Shown here one piece after another: positions 1 to 10,934 of a stretch of DNA of 64,000 nucleotides. The stretch is from the NCBI GenBank assembly GCA_947044365.1, contig OX345639.1, forward strand, positions 7,981,218 to 8,045,217. The letters run 5' to 3'. Below the pieces are notes generated by a model. That model was not told the origin of the DNA. It saw only the letters and a program-made list of their open reading frames with translations, and made no database searches. How positions within the stretch are numbered: the first letter of the stretch is position 1; each line of letters opens with the position of its first letter. Source of the DNA: Petrosia ficiformis. Taxonomy: Eukaryota > Porifera > Demospongiae > Haplosclerida > Petrosiidae. The position numbers were made by a program, and so were the translations under genes.

Positions 1-81
1 CCTAGATAAATAGATAAATAGATAGATAAATAGATAGATAATTAGATAGATGAATAGAGACAGAGATAAATCGTTAGGTAG

Positions 82-112
<31 letters not shown>

Positions 113-140
113 GATAGATAGATAGATAAATAGATAGATT

Positions 141-182
<42 letters not shown>

Positions 183-664
183 CAGATAGATACATAGATA
201 GATACATAGATAGATACATAGATAGATACATAGATAGATGAATGGATATATAGATAGAGAAATAGATAGATAGATAGATAAAGAGATAGATAGATAGACA
301 GATAGATAGATAGGTAGAGAGGTAGATGGATATACAAATAGGTAGTTAGATAGATAGATAAACAGATAGATAGATAGATAGATAGATTGATAGAAAATTA
401 GATAGATAATAGATAGATAGATGGGCAGAAAGAGAGATATAGAGATAGATAGATTGATATATAAACATTGAGGGAGGAAATTTTACAGATCCCGATGAAT
501 AGATAAACAGATAGATAGATAGATAGGTAGATAAATAGATAGAGAAATAGATAAATAGATAATTAGATAAATGGATAGAATAAATTGATAGATAGATAGA
601 TTTATAGATAGATAGATTATATGGATGGATAGATAAATATATAGATAGATAGAGAGATAGATAT

Positions 665-701
<37 letters not shown>

Positions 702-1075
702 GATAAATAGATAGATAGATAGATAGACAGACAGATAGATAAATAGATAGATAGATAGATAGAGATGTAGATAGATTGGTAGATAGATAGATAAAGAGAG
801 AGACAGATCAATAGAGAGATAGATAGAAAGATAGATAGATAGTTTGATAAACAGATAGAGACATAGATGGATGTATATAAAGTTAGATACATAGATAAAG
901 AGATAGATAGATAGATTCATAGATAGATAAATGGATAGATAGACAGATTGATAGATAGATAGATAGATAGTTAGATAGATAAAGAAATAGATACATAGAT
1001 ATAGATATAAATATTGAGATTTAGGCAGAGAATTTTTGTTTATCAAGATAGATAAATAGAAAGTTAGATAAATGA
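1..1075. repeat. GATA/TAGA tetranucleotide satellite
   Basis: About 1 kb of imperfect (GATA)n with scattered single-base variants and short non-repeat islands, for example 465-495 and 1015-1045. On the - strand it reads as poly (L/Y-S-I-Y) in several frames, so the apparent ORFs here are a by-product of a repeat with few stop codons. The left end runs off the window. Confidence 0.97.
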
Positions 1076-1436
1076 CCCTGATATTGAACTTAGCCATTGG
1101 CAAAGATATCTCGGGTTTTTTTTTTTACCTATTATCGTTTCACACTGTTCGTGTATGACTACTGGGTAGTCGATGACTGACATCATCATGTTGGTGAAAA
1201 GCTGTTGTTCATTTACCACTTCCTAAAATTGAATATACATACTCTTTAATTTTACGTCAATAACTTAATAGTACGTGGTGAAAAGATGAAAGGTGCAGTG
1301 GGTGGCCACATACAACATTCCTCTCAAAAAATCTACTTATTTAAAATATTCCTAAGACAAAACATTTGGTTATTGAAAATTCACATGCGTACACATTGCT
1401 TTTTTCATTTGTTACATATCTGCTATACAGTAATAA
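1076..1436. other. Unassigned AT-rich spacer
   Basis: No gene, structured RNA or clear repeat is seen. Includes a short T run at 1118-1126. Confidence 0.5.
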
Positions 1437-1835
1437 CTAGCCTTGCAGTTCCAGTGATGTCAAGTACTTGGAGGCAACTGTTGACAACTGTGCATATGGA
1501 TGCATAAGTATAGAAATTATACGATGGTCTCCTTGAATCTTCTCAATATCATCAGATTTAGTTAGACCTAACAGCAATCCTAGTGATACACCTGGAAAAC
1601 TGGAGATGGTGGTCACCGAAATCCTTTTTTCCATATTTAAGCTGCTCACTGGAGGTGGCATTCCTGCATCAATGAGCAGAAACAAATAGGACTTGCCTTG
1701 AACAATTTGGACCAAAGCTTTGCTTACCTAACAACCCTTTCTCATCTGGATCTGTCAAACAGTCAGCAAGTGTCTTGTTTTCTTCAATGAAAATAAAAAA
1801 TTGGTGTAATAATTTGTAATTTGACAAAACCTGAC
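1437..1835 (-). other. Unrecognised coding-like segment, possibly gene or transposon fragment
   Basis: An open - strand stretch (1437-1715) encodes about 90 residues rich in hydrophobic and proline positions (LLIDAGMPPPV near the start, LGLLLGL in the middle). Just upstream on the - strand a short open segment reads ENKTLADCLTDPDEKGLL and ends at a plausible GTAAGC donor near 1730. The two could be adjacent exons of one small gene, but the frame across the join is not secure. I recognise no family. It lies in a repeat-rich zone, so a transposon origin is as likely as a host gene. Confidence 0.3.
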
Positions 1836-1967
1836 TTACCTGATTTCGGGGTAAGATGCAAGGGATAAAGTTTCATTTGACAAACCAACTTAAACAGTTT
1901 AAAACTTCCCTCTTGTTAATTGCTCCAACTTTCACATAAAGGTGTTTTACTTCAGGTACTCCGGTCG

Positions 1968-2051
1968 TGTAAAAAAAAAAATCACATACACTCTCAGGTT
2001 TGTTTTCACTCATTAGCGACTTATAATGAAAACTGAAAACTGTGTGAGAGT

Positions 2052-2099
<48 letters not shown>

Positions 2100-2160
2100 C
2101 AGACAGACAGAGACAGAGACAGAGACAGAGACAGAGACAGAGAACGAGAACGAATGCTGT
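1968..2160. repeat. (GA)n and (CAGA)n microsatellite
   Basis: A pure GA run at about 2050-2095 is followed by ACAGACAG and GACAGA runs to about 2140. These create overlapping Ser/Leu or Ser/Val repeat ORFs on the - strand that are not genes. Confidence 0.95.
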
Positions 2161-2520
2161 GCAGGCACAAGAGAATTGGAAAACTGAAAAAAATGAGGAA
2201 TCCATACAGCTATAACAAACAAACATGCAACATACACAACATTTATAACTCACAATCACAGGTCCTCAAAGGTTTACAAGAAATAGTGAGAGAGAGCAGT
2301 CAACAGGAGGTGAGACGATGCCAAATTATGAGATGAACTCCTAAAGGTTGGTTGGTTATATAGAGGAATAAACTGCTATAGACAGAACAACTGAGTGAAC
2401 TGAGGAAGTTATTAGATATAGATTAGAGAGAGAGAAAGAGAAAGAGAATGAATGCTGTGCAGGCGGCACAAGAGAATTGGAAAACTGAAAAAAATGAGGT
2501 ATTAATACAGCTATGATATC
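2149..2520. repeat. Direct duplication of a ~70-bp segment beside GA repeats
   Basis: The block starting GAATGCTGTGCAGGC (about 2151-2215) is repeated with few changes at about 2449-2520, each time next to a GA/GAAAGA tract. This looks like local duplication anchored on the microsatellite. Confidence 0.8.
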
Positions 2521-2559
2521 AACAACACACAAGCAAGTGAAATACACGAACCAACTGTG

Positions 2560-2945
2560 GAGACAATACAAAACGAATGGATGTTTATTCCTTTGTCATT
2601 AGGTAAACTTCTCGTACTGTCTTTGCAGGTACTCCGTGTATTTCACTTGATTCCAAGGGACTAACCAATAATCTCTAGAGAGTACCCACTTAGACGAAAC
2701 GAGACGGGGGGAACAGAAAAATGCAGGGAAAAAAAATGTCGAGAAGTTACTGATGGTTCAGGAATGCCACACACTCAGATGAGAGAGAGGGGGGCAGAAA
2801 AATATATCACGGTTCAAGAGCAGGGGTGGAGGAACCAGTACGGCCGGTATGGCTAGAGCCGCACCAAAATTACTGAGGCTGGGGCTAAGCCGTACCAAAA
2901 AAATCAATTTAGGTGCTACTTTCATAAATTTCCTCATTTTTGTCT
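2560..2945. other. Non-coding stretch
   Basis: No ORF of note. G-rich patches (GACGGGGGG near 2704, GAGAGGGGGGC near 2787) and a GC-richer patch at about 2820-2900 containing two similar GCCGCACCAAAA / GCCGTACCAAAA pieces. Confidence 0.5.
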
Positions 2946-2949
2946 GTGT

Positions 2950-3835
2950 CTTGTTTATTTACTTGTCTATTTACCACAGAAGTCAAAACAAAACATTATA
3001 ATATTATTTAAAATATTAAAAGTATATATTATACTATAATTTTGCACTACTGTGTATGGTTCCAAAAGTGTATTTCCTATCTTATTTAAATTGAGTTCAT
3101 CAGTTTTATGTTTATGTTCATGAAGAATCATCAAATGATTAAGTCGACTGGCATTCAAGATTCATGCTTCCTGAAAAACCTAGTATATAGCATCTTTCCA
3201 ATTATAAAAACCATCAACTGAAAATGTATTTTCAGCCTTCTTTGAATGATTGAAGAAATTTAAGATAGCTGACATTCTACAAGGATGTCAAAAGACACGC
3301 TGTAGTCCATTATCCCACTCTAACCATGACCATTTATGAAACCAAGCAGGCTGAAAGCTGCTTAACTGCTTTCCAAATGGTATTGCAGCAAACTTCCCTT
3401 GTCTTGGTTGGTAAGGTTCAAGGTGTACAGCTTCATTATCTATGATGAGAGGTTGACATACCTCTGCTGTACTTTCCTCTTCAGCACTCCTAGGTACATC
3501 CCGTTTTCTGTATCACAGTCAGAATCACTAGAAATACGCTCATCAGATGGGTCAAGGATCACTGGCTGTGAATCCTCCTGACTTGAACTTGAAGGAGTAA
3601 AGAACTGTAGAATAGAGTGACTGTTTTTGTCTGAACTAAGTCTAGCCTTTTTCTTTGGCAGAGCTTCCTCATCAGTTTCCGGCTCATCAGGTGTGGCCCA
3701 AAAGTGAGCGTGACCGCAAAACTTTTTCGGCTTGCGGCACTCGCCAATACAGCCTACCCAACGTTACAATCTTTCTGCCATCACTCGATTGACGTCCATC
3801 TTTCTGAAGGTTAGTGTTTGCCCTGGCTCACCGCC
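2950..3835 (-). pseudogene. TTF-type zinc-finger hAT transposase relic
   Basis: Reading the - strand from about 3835 leftwards gives, in shifting frames, the N-terminal signature of TTF/ZMYM-type hAT-like transposases: an acidic, Ser-rich leader, then YQPRQGKFAAIPFGKQ, then a WFHKWSWLEWD-like segment, a CHPCR zinc-ligand pair, FSVDGFYNWKDAI, and a stretch starting with an H-rich run (about 3120-3160). Stop codons and frameshifts interrupt it (for example after the DGFYNWKDAI segment). The catalytic RNase H-like core is not visible. The family assignment rests on the W-L-E-W, C-x2-C and GFxNWK pattern; no terminal repeats were found. Confidence 0.65.
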
Positions 3836-3839
3836 TATT

Positions 3840-4440
3840 TTCACTTGCACAATAACTGGAGGTTTCTTCTATTTACTTTATTATCTTTTTACTTAGTGGG
3901 TACATGTAACTGTGTTGACAAATCTCGAGCAACAACAAAATGGCAAAAATCATGAAGGATTTTGGAGAAAGCCAGACACTGGTAATGTGGTTTGCTATCC
4001 AAACTTCCTGTTCCATAAATAGGATTTCATTTATTTATAGACTATTGTTATAGCAACAATACTGAGCTGATGTTTCAAATTGGTTATGCTTCGTTTTATG
4101 CTTTCTTATAGCTATTTAGTTGGCAGGATTGATTTATTTTAAAAAGTATTCAGTTGAACTGCAATTTTATATCATATGCAATACTGAGAGAAATTTATCC
4201 AATACTGCTCAGCACTATCTAAAATTATAGTGGTAGGGGTGGGTGGAGTGTGAGAACCAATGAATATGCCAACTACAAATTATGAGGGTTAAAAGACATG
4301 CACAATAAGTTTTGTCATTTTGTTAGATAAAAGAGTTTGTAGCTAGATGAGCTCAAATGGATTGCTTTCTATTACAGTACAGAGCAGCAAGGAATCACTA
4401 ACACTAGTTTTAATAACAAGCTCAAAGGTAAAATATTAGT
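3840..4440. other. Non-coding AT-rich stretch
   Basis: No convincing gene. It lies directly upstream of the RecQ-like relic and could include its missing 5' exons in a form too decayed to see. Confidence 0.5.
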
Positions 4441-4489
4441 GCGTGTGTGTTGACTGTGTTCACAGTCATACTGGTTGTATTATATATAG

Positions 4490-5463
4490 GAAGTACTCAA
4501 AGTATAGTTGTCTGCATTAGTCCACTAACATCTCTCATAATGGACCAAAAAAATAAATTTGTACCCAAAGGTGTAATAGCTGAATATGTAGGCAAAGCAC
4601 AGAGTGATAGGGATGCTGTTCGTGCAGTACTGGAAGGGAAGATTCAGCTACTTTTTATCAGTCCTGAAAGTATCCTCTAGATACAGGAGCATGCTGTTAT
4701 CCAAACAGTACAAGGAGAATTTGATTGCTTTGGTCATCGATGAAGCACATTGTGTGAAAACCTGGTAGGTATGTTTATACAATCACCTATTATAAAGTAT
4801 AATAAACTTATGTATAAGAATCACTATACAGGGGTGACAACTTTCGTTTTGCATTTGCAGAATTAGGAACTTTGAGAAGTATTGTACCATCTGGGGTCAA
4901 CATTCTTGCTTTGACAGCTACAGCTAGCAAGTCAACTTTTGACATTGTGAAACAGCGGTTATCAATGATAGACCCAGTAGTAGTTGGTATATCTCCTAAT
5001 ATACCCAATATATTCTTCACAGTTCAACCATATACAAAGCTGCCAGAATTCAGCCAGCAGCTAGCAGATGAATTAAGAATACAGAAAACCTGCACTCCAA
5101 AACTGTAATTTTTTGTTGCTCATTTAAGAACTGCTATCAATTATATGATAAAATAAAAGAGAGTTGAAAGAAGATTTCACATATCCTTCTGGATCTCCAG
5201 ATCTTCACTCATTTCGGTTAGTGGAAATGTATCAATGAGGTTGCATGTCGTATGTACGAGAAAATGTACTCAAAGCTTTCACTAGTACATCAAGTGTTGT
5301 TAGAATAGTGATTGCTACATCTAGTTTTGGAATGGATATTGATTGTCCAAATATTCTAAGAGTGATACATTGGGGAACCCCTGAAAATATTGAACAATAC
5401 GTTCAAGAGACTGGTCTTGCTGGAAGAGATGGTGAAATTTCACACGCCATTTTGCTTTCATAA
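4490..5463 (+). pseudogene. RecQ-like DNA helicase relic
   Basis: The + strand encodes pieces of an SF2 RecQ-type helicase in order: motif Ia region (ISPLTSLIMDQ, 4520-4550), FISPES (4658-4675), motif II as VIDEAH followed by CVKTW (about 4733-4770), an intron-like gap (donor near 4770, acceptor just before GDNFRFAF near 4832), motif III as LALTATAS (4910-4932), then motif V as ATSSFGMDIDCPN (5317-5351) and motif VI as QETGLAGRDG (5403-5433). The Walker A exon is absent. A stop (TAG at 4678) and a frameshift separate the Ia part from the DEAH part, and stops lie between 5108 and 5245. Motif VI has Leu where family members normally have Arg (GRAGR). This is a dead copy of a multi-copy helicase family. 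Confidence 0.85.
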
Positions 5464-5465
5464 AG

Positions 5466-5770
5466 TACAGCACAAAATCTCAGAGAATATGCAAAAGTAT
5501 GGCACTAATGAGAGTACATGCCGACGAACCTTATTATTTCAAACTTTCCTCTTTTATGACAGTGACAGTTATTAAAATAATAATTGTAGTTGCTGTGATG
5601 TATGTAAGCTTACATGCCAATGCGGTGAATGTACTTAGTTTTAACTTTTAATATGAGATGTATTTCAATTTTTATTATTAATTATTCTACTAACAATAAA
5701 AAATTAAGATTAAGACATAAGTGATTATGTAAGCTGAATATAGAACATTGTATAATTATTATGTTTACAA
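5466..5770. other. Non-coding spacer
   Basis: AT-rich sequence between two convergent relics. No feature recognised. Confidence 0.5.
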
Positions 5771-6721
5771 TCTAAAATATTAACGGAGATATTTTTTCCA
5801 CCATCCAATCAGCAATTTTACCATCATCATCAATCTTATCTAGTAAAAGTGTCCTGCGCTTGAAAGTAGTAAATTTCTGATTCGTTTTACATGACAATGA
5901 CTCAGCATCTTGAAGAGTTGCTACAACTCTATCTAAATCTTTGTTAAAATTAATGCTGAAGTACAGTGATGATCTGAATCCAAATGTATCTCCATTTTTT
6001 TGCCAAATTGCAAAGCTATTGAGTGTACCACTCCTACACATTTTCCAGCTCTATCTACAGTTCCTTCATGTAAGTTAGACTGCAAGATACGTAATGTACC
6101 TTTCAGCCTTCGATTGAGGTGTTCCATATGCAGGTCACAAGGTATATTACACCCTCGCTGCTCATGAGTATTAATAAATCTGCTCCATTTCATTTGTTCT
6201 GCTAACCTTTCAGAAAGCAAAAAGTGGTAGTGCACTAGCAGAATAAATGCTTCCTTACTATAATTTGTCCGTTTGGCTTTTTTGAAAATTACAAGCAAAA
6301 ACTTCCACAGATCCATAACCCGATCACCATCACTCTCCTTCACTGAATCATGGTAATTATGCCATACTAAAGCTAACGTAAACAGCTCTCTTGTGTATAA
6401 GTATAAATCATCGTTCTCCATTATTTTAGTATCAATAATTTCACAATAGTTGCAGCCAATTCGTTAGCATCAGTGATTGTGGGTTTATTTTTCAGAACAT
6501 CTTCGGCAGCTACCTTCACAAATGCATGTAAGATAAGGATAAGAAAATCCTCACATGCTTTCATGTGATTCTTTGGGTCCTTTGGAACTGACGTTCGATG
6601 GAGTAAATTCTTCAATTGATATAATGTACCCTTCTGTGACATAGTTGCCTCGTTAAATAATCGTTTCCAAATTACCTGTAAAAAAATTGTTACATGTACT
6701 TTTATAATTATTATAACACTA

Positions 6722-7319
6722 CCGTATAGCGGGTATGTTTCGTAGGGTCAAAGTTTCGTTTTTTTCGTTCTAAGAAAGGGATGAACGAATGTTTAACCCA
6801 TGAATAATAATAATTATTATTAGGCATGGTCACTCATGGCGGCACGTAAGACGGTTACTAGTGGTCACGATATGGAGCGTTATTTCAAACGAGTTGATAG
6901 CCCATTTTTACCTGCTTCATCAGCCTTCCTTTTCTTAAAAAAACATCAACACATTGTGTTTATTTTTTTCGGAACGTGTCCAACAACGATACCGTCATTA
7001 AGAATGGCTACAGCATATGGATCTTCAATATTACCTCGCTCATTCTGGCAAAACAGCCTTTCTTCAATAATTATTACAGGAACCCGTCTATCTTGGTAGA
7101 TATGATATCCTCGAACGCGACTGGAGACTACTAATGTGTTCATGTTGATCGATGACACCTCTCTACGTGGGTACATATATACGTGCGTGAAATAAGGTGG
7201 AGCAAGTTAAGTGAGTTAATTAAAATTCAGGTTTTGTATCAGAACGAAAATAAGTGACAAAAATCGTTTCCGCCTTCAAAAACGAAACTTTGACCCTACA
7301 AAACATACCTGCTATACGG
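6722..7319. mobile_element. 598-bp TIR element nested in a DUF6589 intron (TA target site)
   Basis: The ends are about 41-bp terminal inverted repeats with two mismatches, beginning CCGTATAGCGGGTATGTTT on the left and CCGTATAGCAGGTATGTTT on the right (read inwards on the opposite strand), and sharing TAGGGTCAAAGTTTCG. TA lies immediately outside each end (6720-6721 and 7320-7321), as expected of a Tc1/mariner-type target duplication. There is no transposase, so it is non-autonomous. The insertion lies wholly inside the 7337-6676 intron of the DUF6589 pseudogene. Confidence 0.85.
6946..7176 (-). pseudogene. HIRAN-like domain fragment carried in the TIR element
   Basis: The - strand reads VRGYHIYQDRRVPVIIIEE (from about 7114), then LFCQNERGNIEDPYAVAIL and NDGIVVGHVPKKINTMC. 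The pattern R-G-x-H-x-Y ... E-x-x-N-x-x-D-x-Y-A-V-A-x ... D-G-x-x-V-G-H-x-P-x-K-I-x matches the HIRAN-like exon common in multi-copy genes of sponges and cnidarians. HIRAN domains bind DNA ends in helicases such as HLTF. Here it is an isolated exon-sized piece with no other domain. The + strand ORF over the same bases (6836-7099) is judged to be a shadow. Confidence 0.6.
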
Positions 7320-9649
7320 TATCATAAAATTACTCACCGTAACTAGCGTTATTTGGGCATGCCAATCTTCCACCATTGGTACGAAGCCTTTAAGCTGATG
7401 GTCTGTAGAGTCGTGACTTCTTCATAATCCTTGAGCTCCTCTAACTTGCTCACATGTCAATTGATCTCCTCCAATTCCCAGCTCATATAACTTCACATTC
7501 CTGAGTTGTAATTCAGATCCGTCAGCCAACTTTGTTTCTGATGTAGTAACATCACAAGGGCAATATTTTTGAAGATGGTCAAGGATAACACACATTTGAT
7601 CAAGCTTGTTTTCATTTTTCATGATGAGACCTAAGGGTACCTTTGGAAAGAAATGGAAATGTGACAGCGTGACATCAAAACTTACAAATATAAAAAAAGT
7701 TGATATTGTACCACAGTTTTTGTAATGTTAGACATGTATTGACAACAAGGCCCAAAAGATATAATTAAAGTATGAATAGTTCACCACTACATGTATATAT
7801 AATAATAAAAGTACATTCTTTATTGTAGGTGTAAATTAATTTAATTAACAGCTCAACTTACCACTTTTGATTTTTGAGACATTTCCTTTTCATATTTGAA
7901 TGGAATGTGCCATTGAACTTGTTTGTTTTGATCCTTCATTATTCGTAACACTTGAACAAGGATTCTACCATTAGGTAAATTAATATATATGAATAACACG
8001 TAATGCAAAATTACAAATTTTCTTTGCATTATGTTAATCTACCTTGATATCAATACAGCAAATGTATTCTTCAGACCAGATATATCTGATGATGTGAGTA
8101 GCTTCTGAAAGTCTATTATTTTTGAAGACGGTTTGTCACTCATACCACTTTAATCTACCCTATCTAATGCAGCATAACTGTGAAAATGGTGTAAAGAACG
8201 GGTAGTACGCATTTCTCTCTGAAATGAAGAATGGACATTCTTATCTATGTTGTCCCCTACAGTTTTATACCCTTGCCACTGTGGATGTATGGCAGTATGT
8301 GTTGTGGGTATAGATGTATTTAAATGTTCCAGCACTGCTTCTTCTTCTTCAAAATCTTCTGTACTAGATACACATTCATGCTTCTACACTGTCAGCCTCA
8401 GGTGCTTGTATTTCTTCATCTTCCTCCTCAGTATCAACATCACATTATACATCAGTATCTTCAGTATCATCACATTCATCAAGCGTTTCATAAATTTCAG
8501 AACAATTTCCTGTGCATGTATGAAAAACATCATGACTACATTATACCTCAATCAGCAGTAACAGCAAATATATTACCTTCAGACCATCTGTGAAGCTGTC
8601 AATCCATGTCAAAACGTCAATATCGAAGTCATCTGTTAAACCTGATATTAAGCGTAAGGTGTTCTTATGTGAGTGGCACAGCATTAAAGGTTGAAAGTAG
8701 TCATATATCTGTATAAATAATTATTAAAAATAAATTTATTAAAAATTATTAATCTGTTTTAGCTCACCTTCTTTGGAGTTGCACACCCATATAAAAGCAC
8801 TGAAATAGCTCTCTGTACAAGAGACATTTTATGGGAGTGATGTTTGAGGATCATAGATACCCACCAAACATAGAAAAGGTTTATTGTCAACAGGATTCCA
8901 TATGATTAGCCCCAAAAGCTTCATTAAAGTTGGGACTTGTGCCATTAATTCTGTCCAAACAATCTCCCAATTAAACCTTTTGATACCCTCGTGATCATCC
9001 CAAAGAATGGAATTGTGTGTATCCGAGGAAATATGTTTAATTTCTTGTCGCACTCCTTGAACCAATGTAATTAAGACAGAATCAATTGTTCTAGTGGATT
9101 GAACAATTGAAGTTGCTAGAGAAGGATAGCTACCATGACAAATCCTGTTTATGTTCTGTTGGCTCCAAGGCGAGAAATCTTGGAAACTTTTCACTCCTGA
9201 GGGATGTACTATACTCACCTATAAAACAAACATTTGTGTTCAATCAGTACATGTAATGAATTATGTAAACGTACCTTCATAAATGATGTAGCAGATTTAG
9301 GTCTTTTAGAAGTAGTATGGTAACTAGCAGAGGAACTGTTGTCTTCAGATGATGGCCTCTTTCTACTGTGCACTAAAGTTACAGCTACAACTCGTTGGTT
9401 ATTCAATAAATTGTTCCTTTCCTTGATTAGTTCGAAATAACTATCAATATCTTTCTTACATTTGTGGCACAACCAGGTTCCAGTTGCCAGTGGTGTTGCT
9501 TGTAAAGACATACCAAATTCCTGATACAAAAATAACTCCAAACACTCTCTTGAATCTTCATTAACATCCCCATACAACTTCAATCTCTTAGCCTTCAAGG
9601 TACCTTTAGCAACATCACATTCACAAACAGAGCACAGTTCAGCCATAAA

Positions 9650-10535
9650 GATTTTTTTTTTTACTATGCGACGTGTTCAGTGCGTTCACAAACGTCACAG
9701 AGTGCTCTTACATACCGACACACCAACTTCTGCTGGTACTTGAACGAAGTGCATATAGGCATGTCCCCAGACCCTTCCCTTTTAGGATGGGTCTGGCTAC
9801 GCGAGACTAATAACCTTTGGGCTCAAATCATTCTGCATTAAAATCAATCGTCTTTTAGTTTACACAGCTAGTTTACACAGCTAGTTTACAATACTATGGC
9901 AACACTTGGGATAAAAATTAAAGAGGCAAATCCATTATTTTTAACACAACAAGGGTATATATAAATCACAAATAGTACAGTTTAATAACGAGGTAATCTT
10001 GGCAGCAATTAAAACATTATCACATATACACAACAAGACTTTCAAAACTATATTTACACATTGACATATCTTTAATAGTTCAAGCGAAGTCAACTGTATC
10101 TTCATTATACAATCAAAACGTCCATACATGAAACTTGTTTTAAACACACTGATTTGCACATGTGCTCTCCATTTTATGTAGACACGCCCACTGATTATAA
10201 CAAATTAACATTTCACCGAAAACGCACACTGGCGGTTGGACTGAAATCCGACTGATGTTGCTAAGATTACTAATGTTGATGGTCAAGTTGGTAAACACGA
10301 GTTGTGATAAAATTCTAAATGAGGTAAGTTTTGTGTATGATAAGATGTTAAAATAGAGCGGTTTTTATATGTTGAGTGCTGAAAGTCTCTTTTCGAGTTG
10401 AAGGTTGCCCGAGATAGCTACTGGTTTGGGATTTAACATATAAATGCTTCAAGATAACTATCTTTATCAGGATAGTTTGAATACTAAAGTACTGCTAAGT
10501 AATAATAGGCAATAACAAGCATGATTTGATAAATT
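9650..10535. other. Intergenic, with one short dispersed palindrome
   Basis: No gene. 9766-9810 holds a short hairpin motif (CAGACCC ... GGGTCTGGCTACGCGAGACTA) that recurs elsewhere in the window. A tandem pair of TTTACACAGCTAG lies near 9857-9885. Confidence 0.6.
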
Positions 10536-10540
10536 TATTA

Positions 10541-10796
10541 TCGCACAGATACCCGGGAAATATTACTCGTTGGATAGAGCGTTTGGACTGGTGGCAACGC
10601 TATGGTGGCCCAGAAGGTCAATCCGTTGACGGGCACGACATCGTTAACGTACCCACCCGGATTCCGACATGCTAATTCATTGAGTGGAAACAACATGGAT
10701 GATATCCCTAATGATCCCAGGGCCTAAACTGACAGAGCCACCATACAACGCTGTATCCAACTCGTAATATTTCCCAGTATCTGTGCGATAATATAT
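10541..10796. mobile_element. ~255-bp inverted-repeat element (MITE)
   Basis: The left end TTATCGCACAGATAC (about 10540) and the right end GTATCTGTGCGATAA (to about 10796) are inverted copies. The similarity continues inward for about 60 bp through GGGAAATATTAC and TTGGATA. The target duplication is ambiguous in the AT-rich flanks. The interior is GC-richer (about 10610-10730) and non-coding. Confidence 0.75.
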
Positions 10797-10799
10797 ATG

Positions 10800-10931
10800 T
10801 ATTGTATCTGTTTACTGCCAGAGTCATATGACAAAGAGATGATACAATGCAATGTTTGTGACAAATGGTACCACTTTGGGTGTAGAGATGTAACAGCTGC
10901 TCCTGAGTCTTGGACATGTTTTGAATGTGTT
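10800..10931 (+). pseudogene. PHD-finger exon remnant
   Basis: The + strand reads YCICLLPESYDKEMIQ, then CNVCDKWYHFGCRDV and APESWTCFECV followed by TGA at about 10929. The ligand pattern C-x-C ... C-x2-C ... H-x2-C ... C-x2-C and the W before the last pair fit a PHD zinc finger, which typically reads histone H3 tails. No upstream exon is visible because the MITE at 10541-10796 sits directly before it. This is probably the last exon of a lost gene or a transposon protein. Confidence 0.7.
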
Positions 10932-10934
10932 TGA

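Larger units (their letters stand above)
5772..9646 (-). pseudogene. DUF6589-family gene, multi-exon, decayed
   Basis: Starting at ATG 9644-9646 the - strand encodes a Cys4 ZAD-like knuckle (CSVC near residue 5, CHKC near residue 78), a basic Ser-rich linker and then the DUF6589 homology region. Exons that can be placed: 9646-9275, 9218-8768, about 8711-8577, an acidic Glu/Asp-rich linker exon (about 8520-8336), 8335 to about 8045, about 7965-7870, about 7640-7338, and 6675 to 5772. Family landmarks include MSLVQRAISVLLYG, YKTVGDNIDKNV, RSLHHFHSYA, GDQLTCEQVRGAQ, VEDWHAQITL, RTNYSKEAFILL and NIPCDLHMEHLNR. Damage: a one-base frameshift near 8855, stops in the acidic linker, TAA directly after ALDRVD (near 8148), TGA after RGAQGL (near 7431), and frameshifts near 6425 and 5940. 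The molecular function of DUF6589 is not established. Confidence 0.85.

Noticed and set aside
74..1103. Ser/Ile/Tyr/Leu-repeat ORFs on the - strand
   Set aside because: They are translations of a GATA satellite with no non-repeat coding sequence.
8247..8593. + strand ORFs of 104 and 89 residues
   Set aside because: They overlap the antisense of the acidic linker exon of the DUF6589 pseudogene.
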